DNA of 64,000 nucleotides, taken from Rhodococcus sp. KBS0724 (GTDB lineage Bacteria > Actinomycetota > Actinomycetes > Mycobacteriales > Mycobacteriaceae). The notes under the pieces are model-generated. The model was not told the origin of the DNA. It did not search any database and worked only from the letters and a program-made list of their open reading frames with translations. Positions 17,566-26,050 of this stretch are shown here, one piece after another. The DNA is taken from positions 3,920,501-3,984,500 of the forward strand of contig NZ_VCBX02000001.1 of the NCBI RefSeq assembly GCF_005938745.2, written 5' to 3'. Every line of letters begins with the position of its first letter. Positions within the stretch are counted from its first letter, which is position 1. Both the position numbers and the translations under genes were made by a program.

Positions 17566-17895
17566 AAGCACTGGATTCCACTGAGGGAATGACGCCGCAA
17601 GGGCGCAGCTCTGAAAGACCATTCGGGAGCTATTTTTTGTACGTTCCATTTGACGTGGACAGACTAGCACCCGCCGTGCCTGGCACGTCAACACAATCAG
17701 CGTCCATGTGCGCTCCGAGCAGGACTGCATGACAACCACCATTGACGATCTCGAAGAGGCACGCCGACGGCTCAATCGCTTGATCGAACTCACTGAATAC
17801 CCGGACGCGGCGCACTGCGAGTACATATTCGTGCGTCGCCGTTGTCGACTTCGGCGAGGCGTCCCACGCGAAATGCGTCGACTCACCCCGACTGT
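17566..17895. other. Intergenic region without a convincing gene
   Basis: A plus-strand open frame (ATG 17729) begins MTTTIDDLEEARRRLNRLIELTEY, a plausible helical start, but it soon turns into Arg-rich sequence and ends at 17917. It may be a remnant of a small regulator; I do not call it a gene. Confidence 0.4.
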
Positions 17896-17913
17896 CCGGA
17901 ATAGAGATTCCGG
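17896..17913. promoter_or_regulatory. Perfect 18-bp palindromic operator candidate
   Basis: CCGGAAT and ATTCCGG flank AGAG, a perfect 7-bp dyad 60 bases upstream of the MFS-tetR operon. Size and position fit a TetR operator, so the regulator at 19432 may autoregulate here. Confidence 0.5.
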
Positions 17914-17932
17914 TTAGAGTGCTAGTGTCATC

Positions 17933-17956
17933 GAAGCGGAATTACGGCTCCGCTTC
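17933..17956 (+). promoter_or_regulatory. Leader hairpin or second operator before the MFS gene
   Basis: GAAGCGGA and TCCGCTTC form a perfect 8-bp stem around an 8-base loop, ending 3 bases before the GAGGAG ribosome site of the MFS gene at 17973. Confidence 0.45.
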
Positions 17957-17972
17957 ACTGAGGAGTTACTTC

Positions 17973-19430
17973 ATGACCGAGACGGCACCCCCCACGAGTG
18001 TGACTGCTGCCTACCGACTCACCTATCTGATACTCGCACTCGCAATCACGGCCTATTCGTTGCTGCAGTCACTGGTCGCGCCGGTACTGCCACTGCTGCA
18101 GCACGATCTGAACACCGATCGAAATACCGTCACCTGGATCCTCACGGCTTACCTACTCGCAGCGGCAGTCGCTACCCCGATAGTCGGTCGCATCGGCGAC
18201 ATGATCGGTAAGAAAAAAGTACTGACGGCGGTATTGATCATCGGTTGCGCCGGTTCGGTTCTCGGGGCCCTGGCATCGTCGATCACCGTCATGATCGCAG
18301 CCCGGGCGATTCAAGGAATCGCCAGCGGCATCATCCCCTTGACTTTCGGAATTGTTCGCGACGAATTCCCCCGCAACAAGGTCACCGGAGCGGTGGGCCT
18401 CATATCTGCCTTGCTCGGCGTTGGCGGCGGTCTGGGTCTCGTGCTGGGAGGACCGATCGTCGATGCACTCAACCCGCACTGGCTGTTCTGGATTCCTGCT
18501 ATCACCTTCGGCATCACTGCCATCGCAGCACACCTGATCGTTCCCGAGTCCCCGACCCGAACTCCCGGTAACGTGAGTTGGATTGCAGCCCTACTACTTT
18601 CGTCCTGGCTGATTGCGTTGCTCGTCGCAATCAGTGAGGCCCCGAAGTGGGGGTGGGCGTCGAGTTCGGTCCTCGGCCTGCTCGTGGTGGCGCTCGTTCT
18701 GGCAGTGCTCTGGATGAAATGCGAACTACGAAGTAAGAGTCCATTGATAGACATGGCGATGATGCGTATTCCCGCGATATGGACCACCAACCTGGCAGCA
18801 TTGTTGATCGGAATCGCAATGTACTCGATTTTCGCATTTGTACCGGCCTTCCTCCAAGGAACACCGGAAGCCGGCTACGGATTCAATTCGACTATCACCG
18901 AATCCGGCTTGATCGTGTTGCCACTGTCGGCAGCGTTCCTTCTTGCAGGAATCGGTTCCGGCCCCCTGTCGCATCGTTTCGGAGCGAAGTCAGTGTTGGT
19001 GGGCGGTTCCGTAGTCGCCACTGCGTCCCTCCTGATCCTGGCGTTCGCACATTCAGCGATCTGGCAGATCATGGCATCGATGCTGCTGATGGGAATCGGC
19101 TTCGGCCTCGCCTTCTCCTCGATGTCGGGCATCATCGTGCACGCAGCTCCTTCGCACCAGACAGGTTCCGCCAGTGGCACCAATGCAAACATCCGCACAA
19201 TCGGTGGCGCGCTGGGCTCGGCAATGATGGCCAGCGTAGTAACGGCGCACGTACTACCCGGCGGGCTTCCCGCCGAATCCGGTTACACCACAGGGTTTGC
19301 CATACTGGCCGTCGCCAGCGCACTCGGCGGCACCGCAGCACTACTCATCCCGAACAAGCACACACCCATCGCCGTTCCGGACGATGTGTCACTCAAGGAT
19401 GAGTCAAGCACAGCTACTATGTCGAACTGA
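17973..19430 (+). CDS. MFS multidrug-type transporter (DHA2-like)
   Basis: A 485-residue membrane protein starting at ATG 17973 after GAGGAG. About 14 hydrophobic segments and the motifs YLLAAAVATPIVGRIGDMIGKKK (loop 2-3), ARAIQGIASGIIPLTFG (motif B) and GGGLGLVLGGPIVDAL (motif C, antiporter) place it in the 14-helix DHA2 drug:H+ antiporters. It is followed after one base by a TetR gene, forming a self-regulated efflux operon. The substrate could be related to that of the FAD monooxygenase encoded upstream on the opposite strand. Confidence 0.88.
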   Translation: MTETAPPTSVTAAYRLTYLILALAITAYSLLQSLVAPVLPLLQHDLNTDRNTVTWILTAYLLAAAVATPIVGRIGDMIGKKKVLTAVLIIGCAGSVLGALASSITVMIAARAIQGIASGIIPLTFGIVRDEFPRNKVTGAVGLISALLGVGGGLGLVLGGPIVDALNPHWLFWIPAITFGITAIAAHLIVPESPTRTPGNVSWIAALLLSSWLIALLVAISEAPKWGWASSSVLGLLVVALVLAVLWMKCELRSKSPLIDMAMMRIPAIWTTNLAALLIGIAMYSIFAFVPAFLQGTPEAGYGFNSTITESGLIVLPLSAAFLLAGIGSGPLSHRFGAKSVLVGGSVVATASLLILAFAHSAIWQIMASMLLMGIGFGLAFSSMSGIIVHAAPSHQTGSASGTNANIRTIGGALGSAMMASVVTAHVLPGGLPAESGYTTGFAILAVASALGGTAALLIPNKHTPIAVPDDVSLKDESSTATMSN

Positions 19431-19431
19431 C

Positions 19432-20073
19432 ATGGCAACACACAAGACAACGAGTGACAAACCGCTCCGCAAGGACGCGGCGGAGAACCGTCGACGGATC
19501 CTCGACGCCGCAGCTCAGGTGTTTTTCGCCTCCGGCCTCGAAGCCGGCGTCGAAGAAATAGCCCGCGTCGCCGGCGTCGGCATCGGCACCTTGTATCGAC
19601 GATTTCCCAGCAAACAAGCACTGATCGACGAAATGGTCGGCGAGATGAGGCTGGGGCTGGCCGCGGCAGCTCGCGAGGCGACAGGCCGAGAAGACGGGTC
19701 GGGCCTCGAAGCGCTGGTGCTCGAAACTGGCAAACTCCAAGTAGTGCAGTGGGCGTGCCTACCCCAGTTGTGGGATCACTCGAACGCAGAACCTGAGGCC
19801 CTCGCAGAATTTCGCACTCGCACCGCCGAACTTCTCGAGACCGCTCAGCAGTGTGGTCGCATTCGTAGCGACATCACTCCCACCGACATCACCATGCTGT
19901 TCTGGGCATTGCGAGGCATAAGCGAGACATCACATTCCGCTGCGCCCGATGCGTGGCAGCGTCACCTGGAAATCGTGTTCGCCGGAATGCGGCCGGTAAC
20001 CGACGGACCCTTCGCTGGGCCACTGCACACGAAGGCACTCTCGGCCACGCAGGTGCGCAAGATCAACAGGTAA
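19432..20073 (+). CDS. TetR-family regulator of the adjacent MFS pump
   Basis: A 213-residue TetR protein starting at ATG 19432, one base after the MFS stop. The N-terminal HTH is complete: NRRRILDAAAQVFFASGLE, then VEEIARVAGVGIGTLYRRFPSK. The C-terminal domain (LWDHSNAEPEALAEFRTRTAELLE) is of the common SbtR-like type. It most likely represses the pump operon and is released by a pump substrate. Candidate operators are the perfect dyads at 17896-17913 and 17933-17956. Confidence 0.87.
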   Translation: MATHKTTSDKPLRKDAAENRRRILDAAAQVFFASGLEAGVEEIARVAGVGIGTLYRRFPSKQALIDEMVGEMRLGLAAAAREATGREDGSGLEALVLETGKLQVVQWACLPQLWDHSNAEPEALAEFRTRTAELLETAQQCGRIRSDITPTDITMLFWALRGISETSHSAAPDAWQRHLEIVFAGMRPVTDGPFAGPLHTKALSATQVRKINR

Positions 20074-20262
20074 CGCTACCGCCGACACCAATGCCGACTG
20101 ATACTCGAGCCCAACAGTGTTGGTAACCTACGAAAGTGACACTCTCAGCTCCGTCGAGCACGCGGCTGACACCGCGACGCGCTACAGAATCTGATAAAGA
20201 GGTTTGCGCCGCCGAATCGGTGTGGCACCGTCACAAGCCCGGATCGCCTTCCCGCGGCATCG

Positions 20263-20457
20263 TCAGCTGCCTGCGTTCACGAGAATCGCGCTCGAAACAA
20301 CATCGAAGAGGCGATCCGCGCGTGGCGCGAGCGAGGCTTGATCTCCTAGCCAGGCGAGCGCCACCACCGGCGCAAAGAGATCTGTGCCGTCAAGGTCGGA
20401 TCGCGCCATGCCCGCGTCTTGGGCACGAATGAGGAGCCGCGCACCTGCAGCCCGCAT
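20263..20457 (-). pseudogene. TetR-family remnant (C-terminal end)
   Basis: The minus strand encodes MRAAGARLLIRAQDAGMAR, DLFAPVVALAWLGDQ and APRADRLFDVVSSAIL, the typical end of a TetR C-terminal domain. Upstream in the same frame the sequence becomes the complement of a dehydrogenase fragment, so the N-terminal two thirds are gone. Confidence 0.65.
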
Positions 20458-20518
20458 GGTCACGCACGAACCATGGAGTGCCATCAGGGTCGTCACACCT
20501 CGAAACCACCGTCCGGTA

Positions 20519-20634
20519 CCACTCGACGCCAACGTGACGGTACTGATCAATGGCGCGGCAGGCGGGGTGGGGCACTTCGCGTTGCAGTTGGCGAAGTGGA
20601 AAGGAGCAAGGGTCATCGCAGTGGCATCGGGCGG
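20519..20634 (+). pseudogene. Zinc-binding dehydrogenase/quinone reductase fragment
   Basis: About 38 codons encode LDANVTVLINGAAGGVGHFA and then LQLAKWKGARVIAVASG, the NADP-binding core of a medium-chain reductase. Neither the N-terminal catalytic domain nor the C-terminus is present. It abuts the TetR remnant on the other strand, so a divergent tetR/reductase pair appears to have been destroyed here. Confidence 0.65.
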
Positions 20635-20820
20635 GTATGAAGCCGGTCACCCCCGCCAGCAGATAGCCGCGAAACCGCTCCGCATAATCTTCTTAGTACG
20701 TCGCCATTTGACTCCGCCGTTTCTCGGTTGGTCAGCGCAGCAATCGGGGCGTAGTCCGCAAGATTCCGCGGCGTATCAGCACTCCCCGCAGACTGAATCC
20801 GGACATCGTGACAATCATAT

Positions 20821-22143
20821 TTACGTCCGATTTCGTTGGCCCGGAACGAATCCGTGCACACGCGCTGCGACCACCACAATAATAACCACGACGATCATCA
20901 CCAGCGCGGCGAACGGGAAGAAGCCCGGACCGGACGCACCCAGTGCGATTCCGCCAAGCGCCCCACCTCCGAAGATCGCCAAATTGGCCACGGTGGTGAG
21001 CATCGAGTTCGCTACGTCGGCATCCGGCCCCGACGCATCCGCTAGCGCAGTTTGCAGTAGGGGTGCAGCTCCACCGAAAGACATGCCCCACAACACAACT
21101 GATACGACAAATATGATGGGGTTGCTGCCAAGGGTCGCCAAAATGGCGGTACTGACCGCGAAAATAGTCAAGCTCGACAAAACAAGTGGTCGCAACATGC
21201 GATCAACCAGAACACCAGTCACACCAAGCCCTGCAAGAGAAGCAACTCCGAAGATCGCCAACGCGACGTCCACCCTGATTCCCACGTCCAGATGTTCGAT
21301 GATTGGGGAAATGTATGTATAGAGCACGTTGTGCGCGAGGAACCAGCCAAGGACCACCGCGAGGATCGACCCCACGCCCGGAATGAGTACAACCCGGCGC
21401 AGCGGGGTTTGGGCCGTTCGGTTCTGCCCCGAGGCGTCCGGGACCGCCGAGATGATCCACACAATGAGCGCGACTGCGGCAACCGACATGACCACAAATG
21501 TTGCGCGCCAACCGGTCACTGTGCCGAGGAACGTTGCCAGCGGGGTCCCGAGGGCAAAGGCAACGGGAGTCCCTGCCATCGCAACGGTGAGTGCGGTTCC
21601 GGCAACAGCCGGGGGCGATATCTTTCGGGCGTACCCCGCGAGCATCCCCCAGACCATTCCCGAAAATGCACCGGCCACAAATCTCGCTCCGAGTGCGATA
21701 GCAAAGTCAGGTGCCACGGCAGTCAACGTGTTAGCCACGACGAATCCACTGACCGCGACGATCAAGATCGGCTTACGTCGATATCCACGAGTGAGAGCGA
21801 TCGCCGGTATCGCGCACAAGACCGCTCCAAGTGCGTACGCGCTGATCAACTGACCGGCCGCGGCCTCACTGATCACAAGCCCGTCCGAGATTTCGAGAAG
21901 TAAACCGGCGGGCAGCGTCTCGGTCATGATGACGATGAATGCTGTTGCAGCCATTGCCAACAGCGCCGACCACGGTAGCTGGTGACCGGACGAATGCCGG
22001 CCGAGCGAAGTATCATTTTCAGCGATACGAGGAGTTGTTGTCGTCTCAGATACCAATTTCGGATCATTCACTCCATAACTCAAACATTCGCAATCACTCT
22101 GCCGCAAGCCATTATGGATCAAACAGTCTGTAATTCGCGACAC
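20821..22143 (-). CDS. MFS transporter
   Basis: An MFS protein with about 12 hydrophobic segments. The conserved part begins LPWSALLAMAATAFIVIMTETLPAGLL, as in the AraJ/YdhP-like efflux group, and continues with TRGYRRKPILIVAVSGFV (loop 2-3) and ARFVAGAFSGMVWGMLAGY. The start is uncertain: GTG 22143 has AAGGG upstream, while GTG 22071 gives a more usual 34-residue leader but has no spaced ribosome site. Cytoplasmic N-terminal residues before LPWSALL show no homology. The gene lies downstream of a TetR gene on the same strand, 274 bp apart. Substrate unknown. Confidence 0.82.
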   Translation of the reverse strand: MSRITDCLIHNGLRQSDCECLSYGVNDPKLVSETTTTPRIAENDTSLGRHSSGHQLPWSALLAMAATAFIVIMTETLPAGLLLEISDGLVISEAAAGQLISAYALGAVLCAIPAIALTRGYRRKPILIVAVSGFVVANTLTAVAPDFAIALGARFVAGAFSGMVWGMLAGYARKISPPAVAGTALTVAMAGTPVAFALGTPLATFLGTVTGWRATFVVMSVAAVALIVWIISAVPDASGQNRTAQTPLRRVVLIPGVGSILAVVLGWFLAHNVLYTYISPIIEHLDVGIRVDVALAIFGVASLAGLGVTGVLVDRMLRPLVLSSLTIFAVSTAILATLGSNPIIFVVSVVLWGMSFGGAAPLLQTALADASGPDADVANSMLTTVANLAIFGGGALGGIALGASGPGFFPFAALVMIVVVIIVVVAARVHGFVPGQRNRT

Positions 22144-22417
22144 ACCAAACCCTTAGGGAGCGTTGCCAATGCGCGAAACAAAACCTGCGCAGGAGGGGCG
22201 TGGCCGCAACGTAGATCTGGATATGCCACTGACACTGCTGCTCTTTCACATTCGATCGCCAATAGATCGGCTACCGCCACCGGGGTGGCGGTTTGAGCCA
22301 TAGACGAGAACACGAGCAAACAACGCGGTTCGTCGAGCGTCACATCTGCTCGATCTCGGCAAAGACGGTCGCAGCCTCCACATTCGGAGACTTTGCATGG
22401 GGCAGTTGGGAATCCGG

Positions 22418-23032
22418 TCAGGCCACCTTGGCTGACGTAGGCCAAATTGCGAGCACGGCGTCCGCCGCGGCGTGGAGGTCTCGGGCGGGCACGTCGTCGC
22501 ACACTTGCGTGGAAACCCCGAGCAGGAAGCTATGGATCATCGATGTGAAACCATCCACATCGGTGTCTTCCGGCAGCTCCCCCACCTCGATGCCACGAAC
22601 GACGCATCGCCTGATCCCTGCCCGGTCCGCGGCGCGGCGTGCCGACATCATCTGGCGCACCGCGGCTTCGCCGTCGCCCGGCGCGCGGACGGTGCCTGAC
22701 AGGGCGACGAGGCAGCCTCGGGGGTGGGAGGTGTCGGTCTGCATGTCGATCGATGCATGTAGCAGCCCGGCGACCGCCTCACGCGGACTCAGGGTCTCGT
22801 CGGCGAGGACTTCGCTCACGCTGCCCGGCCCGGCAATGTAGTACTCGGCCACTCGTTCGAATAATCCGTGCTTGGAACCGAAAGCCCCGTACAGGCTTGC
22901 CGAGGACAGGCCGGTAGCCTCACGCAGCTGCGTCACCGAGGTCGCGTCGTAGCCTTGTTCCCAGAACAGCCGCATCGCAGCTTGGAGAACCTTCGGCATG
23001 TCGAAGGCCCGGGGACGGCCGAGGGTGGACAC
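22418..23032 (-). CDS. TetR-family regulator
   Basis: A 204-residue TetR protein. GTG 23032 follows a strong AAGGAGG. The HTH is GRPRAFDMPKVLQAAMRLFW, then VTQLREATGLSSASLYGAFGSK. The C-terminal half (HPRGCLVALSGTVRAPGDGEA) is of the TetR_C_16/AcuR-like group that often governs short-chain reductases. A -10 hexamer TATAAT lies at about 23061-23066 on this strand, overlapping an ATCCATTAT motif that recurs near the two MFS genes on either side. It may close the minus-strand operon from 27395 or be an independent regulator of the flanking transporters. Confidence 0.85.
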   Translation of the reverse strand: MSTLGRPRAFDMPKVLQAAMRLFWEQGYDATSVTQLREATGLSSASLYGAFGSKHGLFERVAEYYIAGPGSVSEVLADETLSPREAVAGLLHASIDMQTDTSHPRGCLVALSGTVRAPGDGEAAVRQMMSARRAADRAGIRRCVVRGIEVGELPEDTDVDGFTSMIHSFLLGVSTQVCDDVPARDLHAAADAVLAIWPTSAKVA

Positions 23033-23055
23033 AGCGACCTCCTTATTGGAACGAG

Positions 23056-23067
23056 TAATCCATTATA
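23056..23067 (-). promoter_or_regulatory. -10 region with overlapping ATCCAT motif upstream of tetR
   Basis: TAATCCATTATA reads TATAATGGATTA on the coding strand, combining a consensus -10 hexamer with a short dyad. Similar words occur at 22109-22120 (CCATTATGGATC) and 27449-27457 (AATCCATAA), upstream of the two MFS genes. Confidence 0.4.
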
Positions 23068-23133
23068 GCAGCGCGGCCCGCCGGGGCGTGTAACCTGCCC
23101 CCGGCGGACCGTCCCGAAAATTGCGATACCCGG

Positions 23134-24000
23134 TTACACAGCCTCGGAAAGAGCCGCGAACTCGTTGTCGGACAGTTCAATTCCGGCAGCGTTGATGTTG
23201 TCCTCGAGATGTGCCACGGATGATGTTCCCGGAATAGGCAGGATCGCCGGGGAACGTTTGAGGAGCCATGCCAGGGCGAGTTGCGACGGCGTCGCACCAC
23301 GTTGTTCGGCCAGCGCCGCCAGCGGGGTGCCTTCCTGCGCGAGCTTTCCAGTGGCTAGCGGGAACCACGGAATGAAACCGATGCCGTGTTCCGTGGCGTA
23401 GTCCAGCAGTGGCTCGGCCGTACGATCAGCCAGATTGAACAAGTTCTGGACCGAGACGATCTCGACTATCGCCGACGCGGCCTCGACATCGTCGACGGAC
23501 ACCTCCGAGAGACCGATGTGGCGAATCTTCCCTTCCTCTTGTAGCTCTTTCAACACCCCGACCTGCTCCTCGAGGGGGACTTTGGGGTCGATGCGGTGCA
23601 ACTGGAACAAGTCGATGCGGTCCAGACAGAGGTGCCGCAGGCTCATTTCGGCCTGTTGGCGAAGATACTCAGGTCTGCCCACCGGACGCCACTGGTCGGG
23701 GCCCTGACGGGTGAGCCCGGCCTTGGTGGCGATGACCAGACCCTTCGGGTAGGGATACAACGCCTTCTTGATGAGCGGTTCGGCGACGGCCGGACCGTAC
23801 GAGTCGGCCGTATCGATGAAGTCGACGCCGAGCTCCACCGCCCGGCGTAGTACCCGTACAGCTTCGTCCGGATTCTTCGGATCTCCCCAGACTCCCGGGC
23901 CGGTCAGCTGCATCGATCCGAAGCCGAGGCGGGTGACCGTCAGGTCGTTTCCGAGGGTGTGGCTCCCCGCTGCCGAGGCGGGCCGCTGGTCTGTGCTCAT
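23134..24000 (-). CDS. Aldo/keto reductase
   Basis: A 288-residue AKR with AAGGAG 8 bases before ATG 24000. The catalytic tetrad is present: Asp and Tyr in DFIDTADSYGP, Lys in VIATKAGL and His in FQLHRID. The C-terminal NADPH-binding segment is PIPGTSSVAHLEDNINAAG. It reduces an aldehyde or ketone with NADPH. It lies downstream of an MBL hydrolase, a D-2-hydroxyacid dehydrogenase and an MFS gene on the same strand, so it probably belongs to the same carbonyl/hydroxyacid metabolism unit. Confidence 0.9.
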   Translation of the reverse strand: MSTDQRPASAAGSHTLGNDLTVTRLGFGSMQLTGPGVWGDPKNPDEAVRVLRRAVELGVDFIDTADSYGPAVAEPLIKKALYPYPKGLVIATKAGLTRQGPDQWRPVGRPEYLRQQAEMSLRHLCLDRIDLFQLHRIDPKVPLEEQVGVLKELQEEGKIRHIGLSEVSVDDVEAASAIVEIVSVQNLFNLADRTAEPLLDYATEHGIGFIPWFPLATGKLAQEGTPLAALAEQRGATPSQLALAWLLKRSPAILPIPGTSSVAHLEDNINAAGIELSDNEFAALSEAV

Positions 24001-24086
24001 AACAAATCTCCTTGGTGTGTTGCCAGTTGGACGCGCCTGTCACTTTGCGCGCGTACATGTCTGTGATTGCGGTGGCGGAGTGGGCG

Positions 24087-25031
24087 TCAGCGAGCGTCTA
24101 TCGCGTCGGTCCAGGGGCGCCAACGCCCGGATTCCACGGTCCCCATTTGCTGATCCGCGAAGTGAACACCGAAGCCGTATACCCCTTCTCTCGTGAGGTA
24201 GTCGATGAGCCGGAGCCGTGAGCGTTCGGCCTCGTTTCTGTCGGCGTCGAGGAGCACCTCCCAATCGGGGTGCATCACCTGGACTGGTGAGTGCAGGGCG
24301 TCACCGAATGCCACGACCTCCCGGCCGTCACCGGTGTCGAGGATCCAGGCGGTGTGTCCCGGGGTATGTCCGGGGAGGGACCACGCTCGGATACCGTCCG
24401 CGATTTCGGTCCCGTCAGTCACGACGACTGTTCGTTCGTTCTGACCGGCTAGTACCGGCGCCGCTCCGTCCGCGACGCTCTCCAATTCTCCCTCGCCGAC
24501 CATCCACCGCGCCGTGCTGAACAGGCTCCGGGAGTCCCCGGTGGCGTCGGGTCGGGCCCACCCGGTGTGGTCGCCGTGGAAGTGGGTGAAGGCAACCATC
24601 TCCAACCCGGCCGGGTCCACGCCCAGCGCCGCGAGTGATGCAGGAAGGTCCCGGACATGACCGAAGGCGTGCTGGAAATGCTCCACTTCGTCACCGGAGA
24701 TGTGGCCGTGGCCGGCGTCGATGAGCAACCGGGTGTCGCCCCTCTCTACTAGTAGGGCTCCACATCCCATGGACAGGTGGCCGGCGCCGGTCATATGCGG
24801 GCCGTGCTCGCCCCATTCCTCTTCCGTGGAGGACGGGTACAGCCGGTCCGGGATCATCGTCACTCCTGCATCCGGGAGGTAGCTCAGGGTCAGTTCACCC
24901 AGCGTGCGTGTCCAGAGTCCGGGCACCCGGAATCCTGAGTCGTCGCAACTCGGGCCGTCATGCCGCACACGATCGTCCCTCTCGGCACTGTCCGTCGCGT
25001 TCAGTCGATCGTGCGTTTCTTGCGTGGTCAC
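24087..25031 (-). CDS. MBL-fold metallo-hydrolase
   Basis: A 314-residue protein. I choose GTG 25031 (MTTQETHDRLN) because AAAGG precedes it and the frame further upstream overlaps the dehydrogenase gene without homology. Zinc ligands are seen in AFTHFHGDHTGW (HxHxDH), SLPGHTPGHTAW and FGDALHSPVQ. This is the AHL-lactonase/quinolone-response-like subgroup with a long N-terminal extension. It may open a lactone or ester in the same pathway as the flanking dehydrogenase and reductase. Quorum-quenching activity is possible but not shown. Confidence 0.85.
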   Translation of the reverse strand: MTTQETHDRLNATDSAERDDRVRHDGPSCDDSGFRVPGLWTRTLGELTLSYLPDAGVTMIPDRLYPSSTEEEWGEHGPHMTGAGHLSMGCGALLVERGDTRLLIDAGHGHISGDEVEHFQHAFGHVRDLPASLAALGVDPAGLEMVAFTHFHGDHTGWARPDATGDSRSLFSTARWMVGEGELESVADGAAPVLAGQNERTVVVTDGTEIADGIRAWSLPGHTPGHTAWILDTGDGREVVAFGDALHSPVQVMHPDWEVLLDADRNEAERSRLRLIDYLTREGVYGFGVHFADQQMGTVESGRWRPWTDAIDAR

Positions 25032-25084
25032 GGAATCGTGCCTTTCGTCATCGTGTGCATGAGAATTCGAGAGGTGCGGTCTAC

Positions 25085-26050
25085 TCACTGGTCGACCACG
25101 CGGATCGGCGTACCGGCGCCGTAGGCGAGGATGTTCTTGAGCGCGTCGGCGTAGAAGATCTTGTAGGCCCCCTCGGTGACGTATCCGAGATGCGGGGTGA
25201 GCACCGTGCGCGGGGAGGTTCGCCACGGCGAGTCTGCTGGGAGCGGCTCGATGGAGTGGACGTCAAGGCCGGCCCCGCCGATCACCCCGGCGTGGAGGGC
25301 CGCGAGTAGCGCCTCCTCGTCGACGACAGCACTACGAGAGGTGTTGACCAGGAACGCATCCGGTCGCATGAGTGCCAGCTCTTCTCGACCCAGAAGCCCG
25401 GCAGTGCGGGCGGAAAGTTTGAGGTGAACCGTCACCACATCGGAGGTCGTCAGCAATTCCTCCTTGCCGACCGGAGTGACACCTAAAGCTCGAGCGTGCA
25501 CGTCGTCGAGGTTGCTGCTCCACGCAACGACGTCCATCCCGAAAGCGAGCCCTACCCGCGCCACGCGGGTGCCGACGCCGCCGAGCCCGATAACACCGAG
25601 ACGGGCGCCGTGCAGGTCGCGCCCGACGGTCCGCTGCCAAGCTCCCTCACGTACACTGCGGTCCTCGGCGGGGACGGAGCGGGCAAGTGCGTGGATCAGC
25701 CCCCAGGTCAGCTCGGCTGTCGAGGTCAGTCCTGCCCCGCGCGTGCCCGACACCACGATCCCTCGCTGCCTGGCCGCCGCCACGTCGATAGCCGCATTGG
25801 CAGGACCGGTCGTCACCAGCAGTTGCAGATCCGGCAGCCGGCTGATGATCGCGGCAGGAAACGCGGTGCGCTCACGCATGGCAACAATGACGTCGAACGG
25901 CCGCAGTGCAGCTATCACGTCGTCGGGATCGCCCAGGGGTTCAGTGAACACAGCGACGTGAGCACCGTCCGGCAAAGCGTTCCAGTCGGCGTACTGGCGT
26001 GCGACTCCCTGGTAGTCGTCGAGGATCGCCACTCGGCGGATTTCAGACAC
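25085..26050 (-). CDS. D-2-hydroxyacid dehydrogenase
   Basis: A 321-residue NAD-dependent enzyme starting at GTG 26050 (MSEIRRVAILDDYQ) after AAGGGG. It has the Rossmann motif GLGGVGTRVARVGLAFG, the substrate Arg in NTSRSAVVDEEALLAAL and the catalytic His in VLTPHLGYVTEGAY. It interconverts a 2-oxo acid and a D-2-hydroxy acid. Its start overlaps the end of the upstream MFS gene by 8 bp, so the two are cotranscribed; the carrier may move the hydroxyacid or a precursor. Confidence 0.88.
   Translation of the reverse strand: MSEIRRVAILDDYQGVARQYADWNALPDGAHVAVFTEPLGDPDDVIAALRPFDVIVAMRERTAFPAAIISRLPDLQLLVTTGPANAAIDVAAARQRGIVVSGTRGAGLTSTAELTWGLIHALARSVPAEDRSVREGAWQRTVGRDLHGARLGVIGLGGVGTRVARVGLAFGMDVVAWSSNLDDVHARALGVTPVGKEELLTTSDVVTVHLKLSARTAGLLGREELALMRPDAFLVNTSRSAVVDEEALLAALHAGVIGGAGLDVHSIEPLPADSPWRTSPRTVLTPHLGYVTEGAYKIFYADALKNILAYGAGTPIRVVDQ

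Noticed and set aside
17708..17917. Short frame MTTTIDDLEEARRRLNRLIELTEY
   Set aside because: Only the first 30 residues are plausible; the rest is basic shadow sequence, and the end overlaps the palindrome before the MFS operon.
22119..22502. Minus-strand 127-codon frame overlapping the ends of the MFS and TetR genes
   Set aside because: A middle part (VAVADLLAIECERAAVSVAYPDL) looks helical, but the frame overlaps two real genes and has no start context or known relatives.
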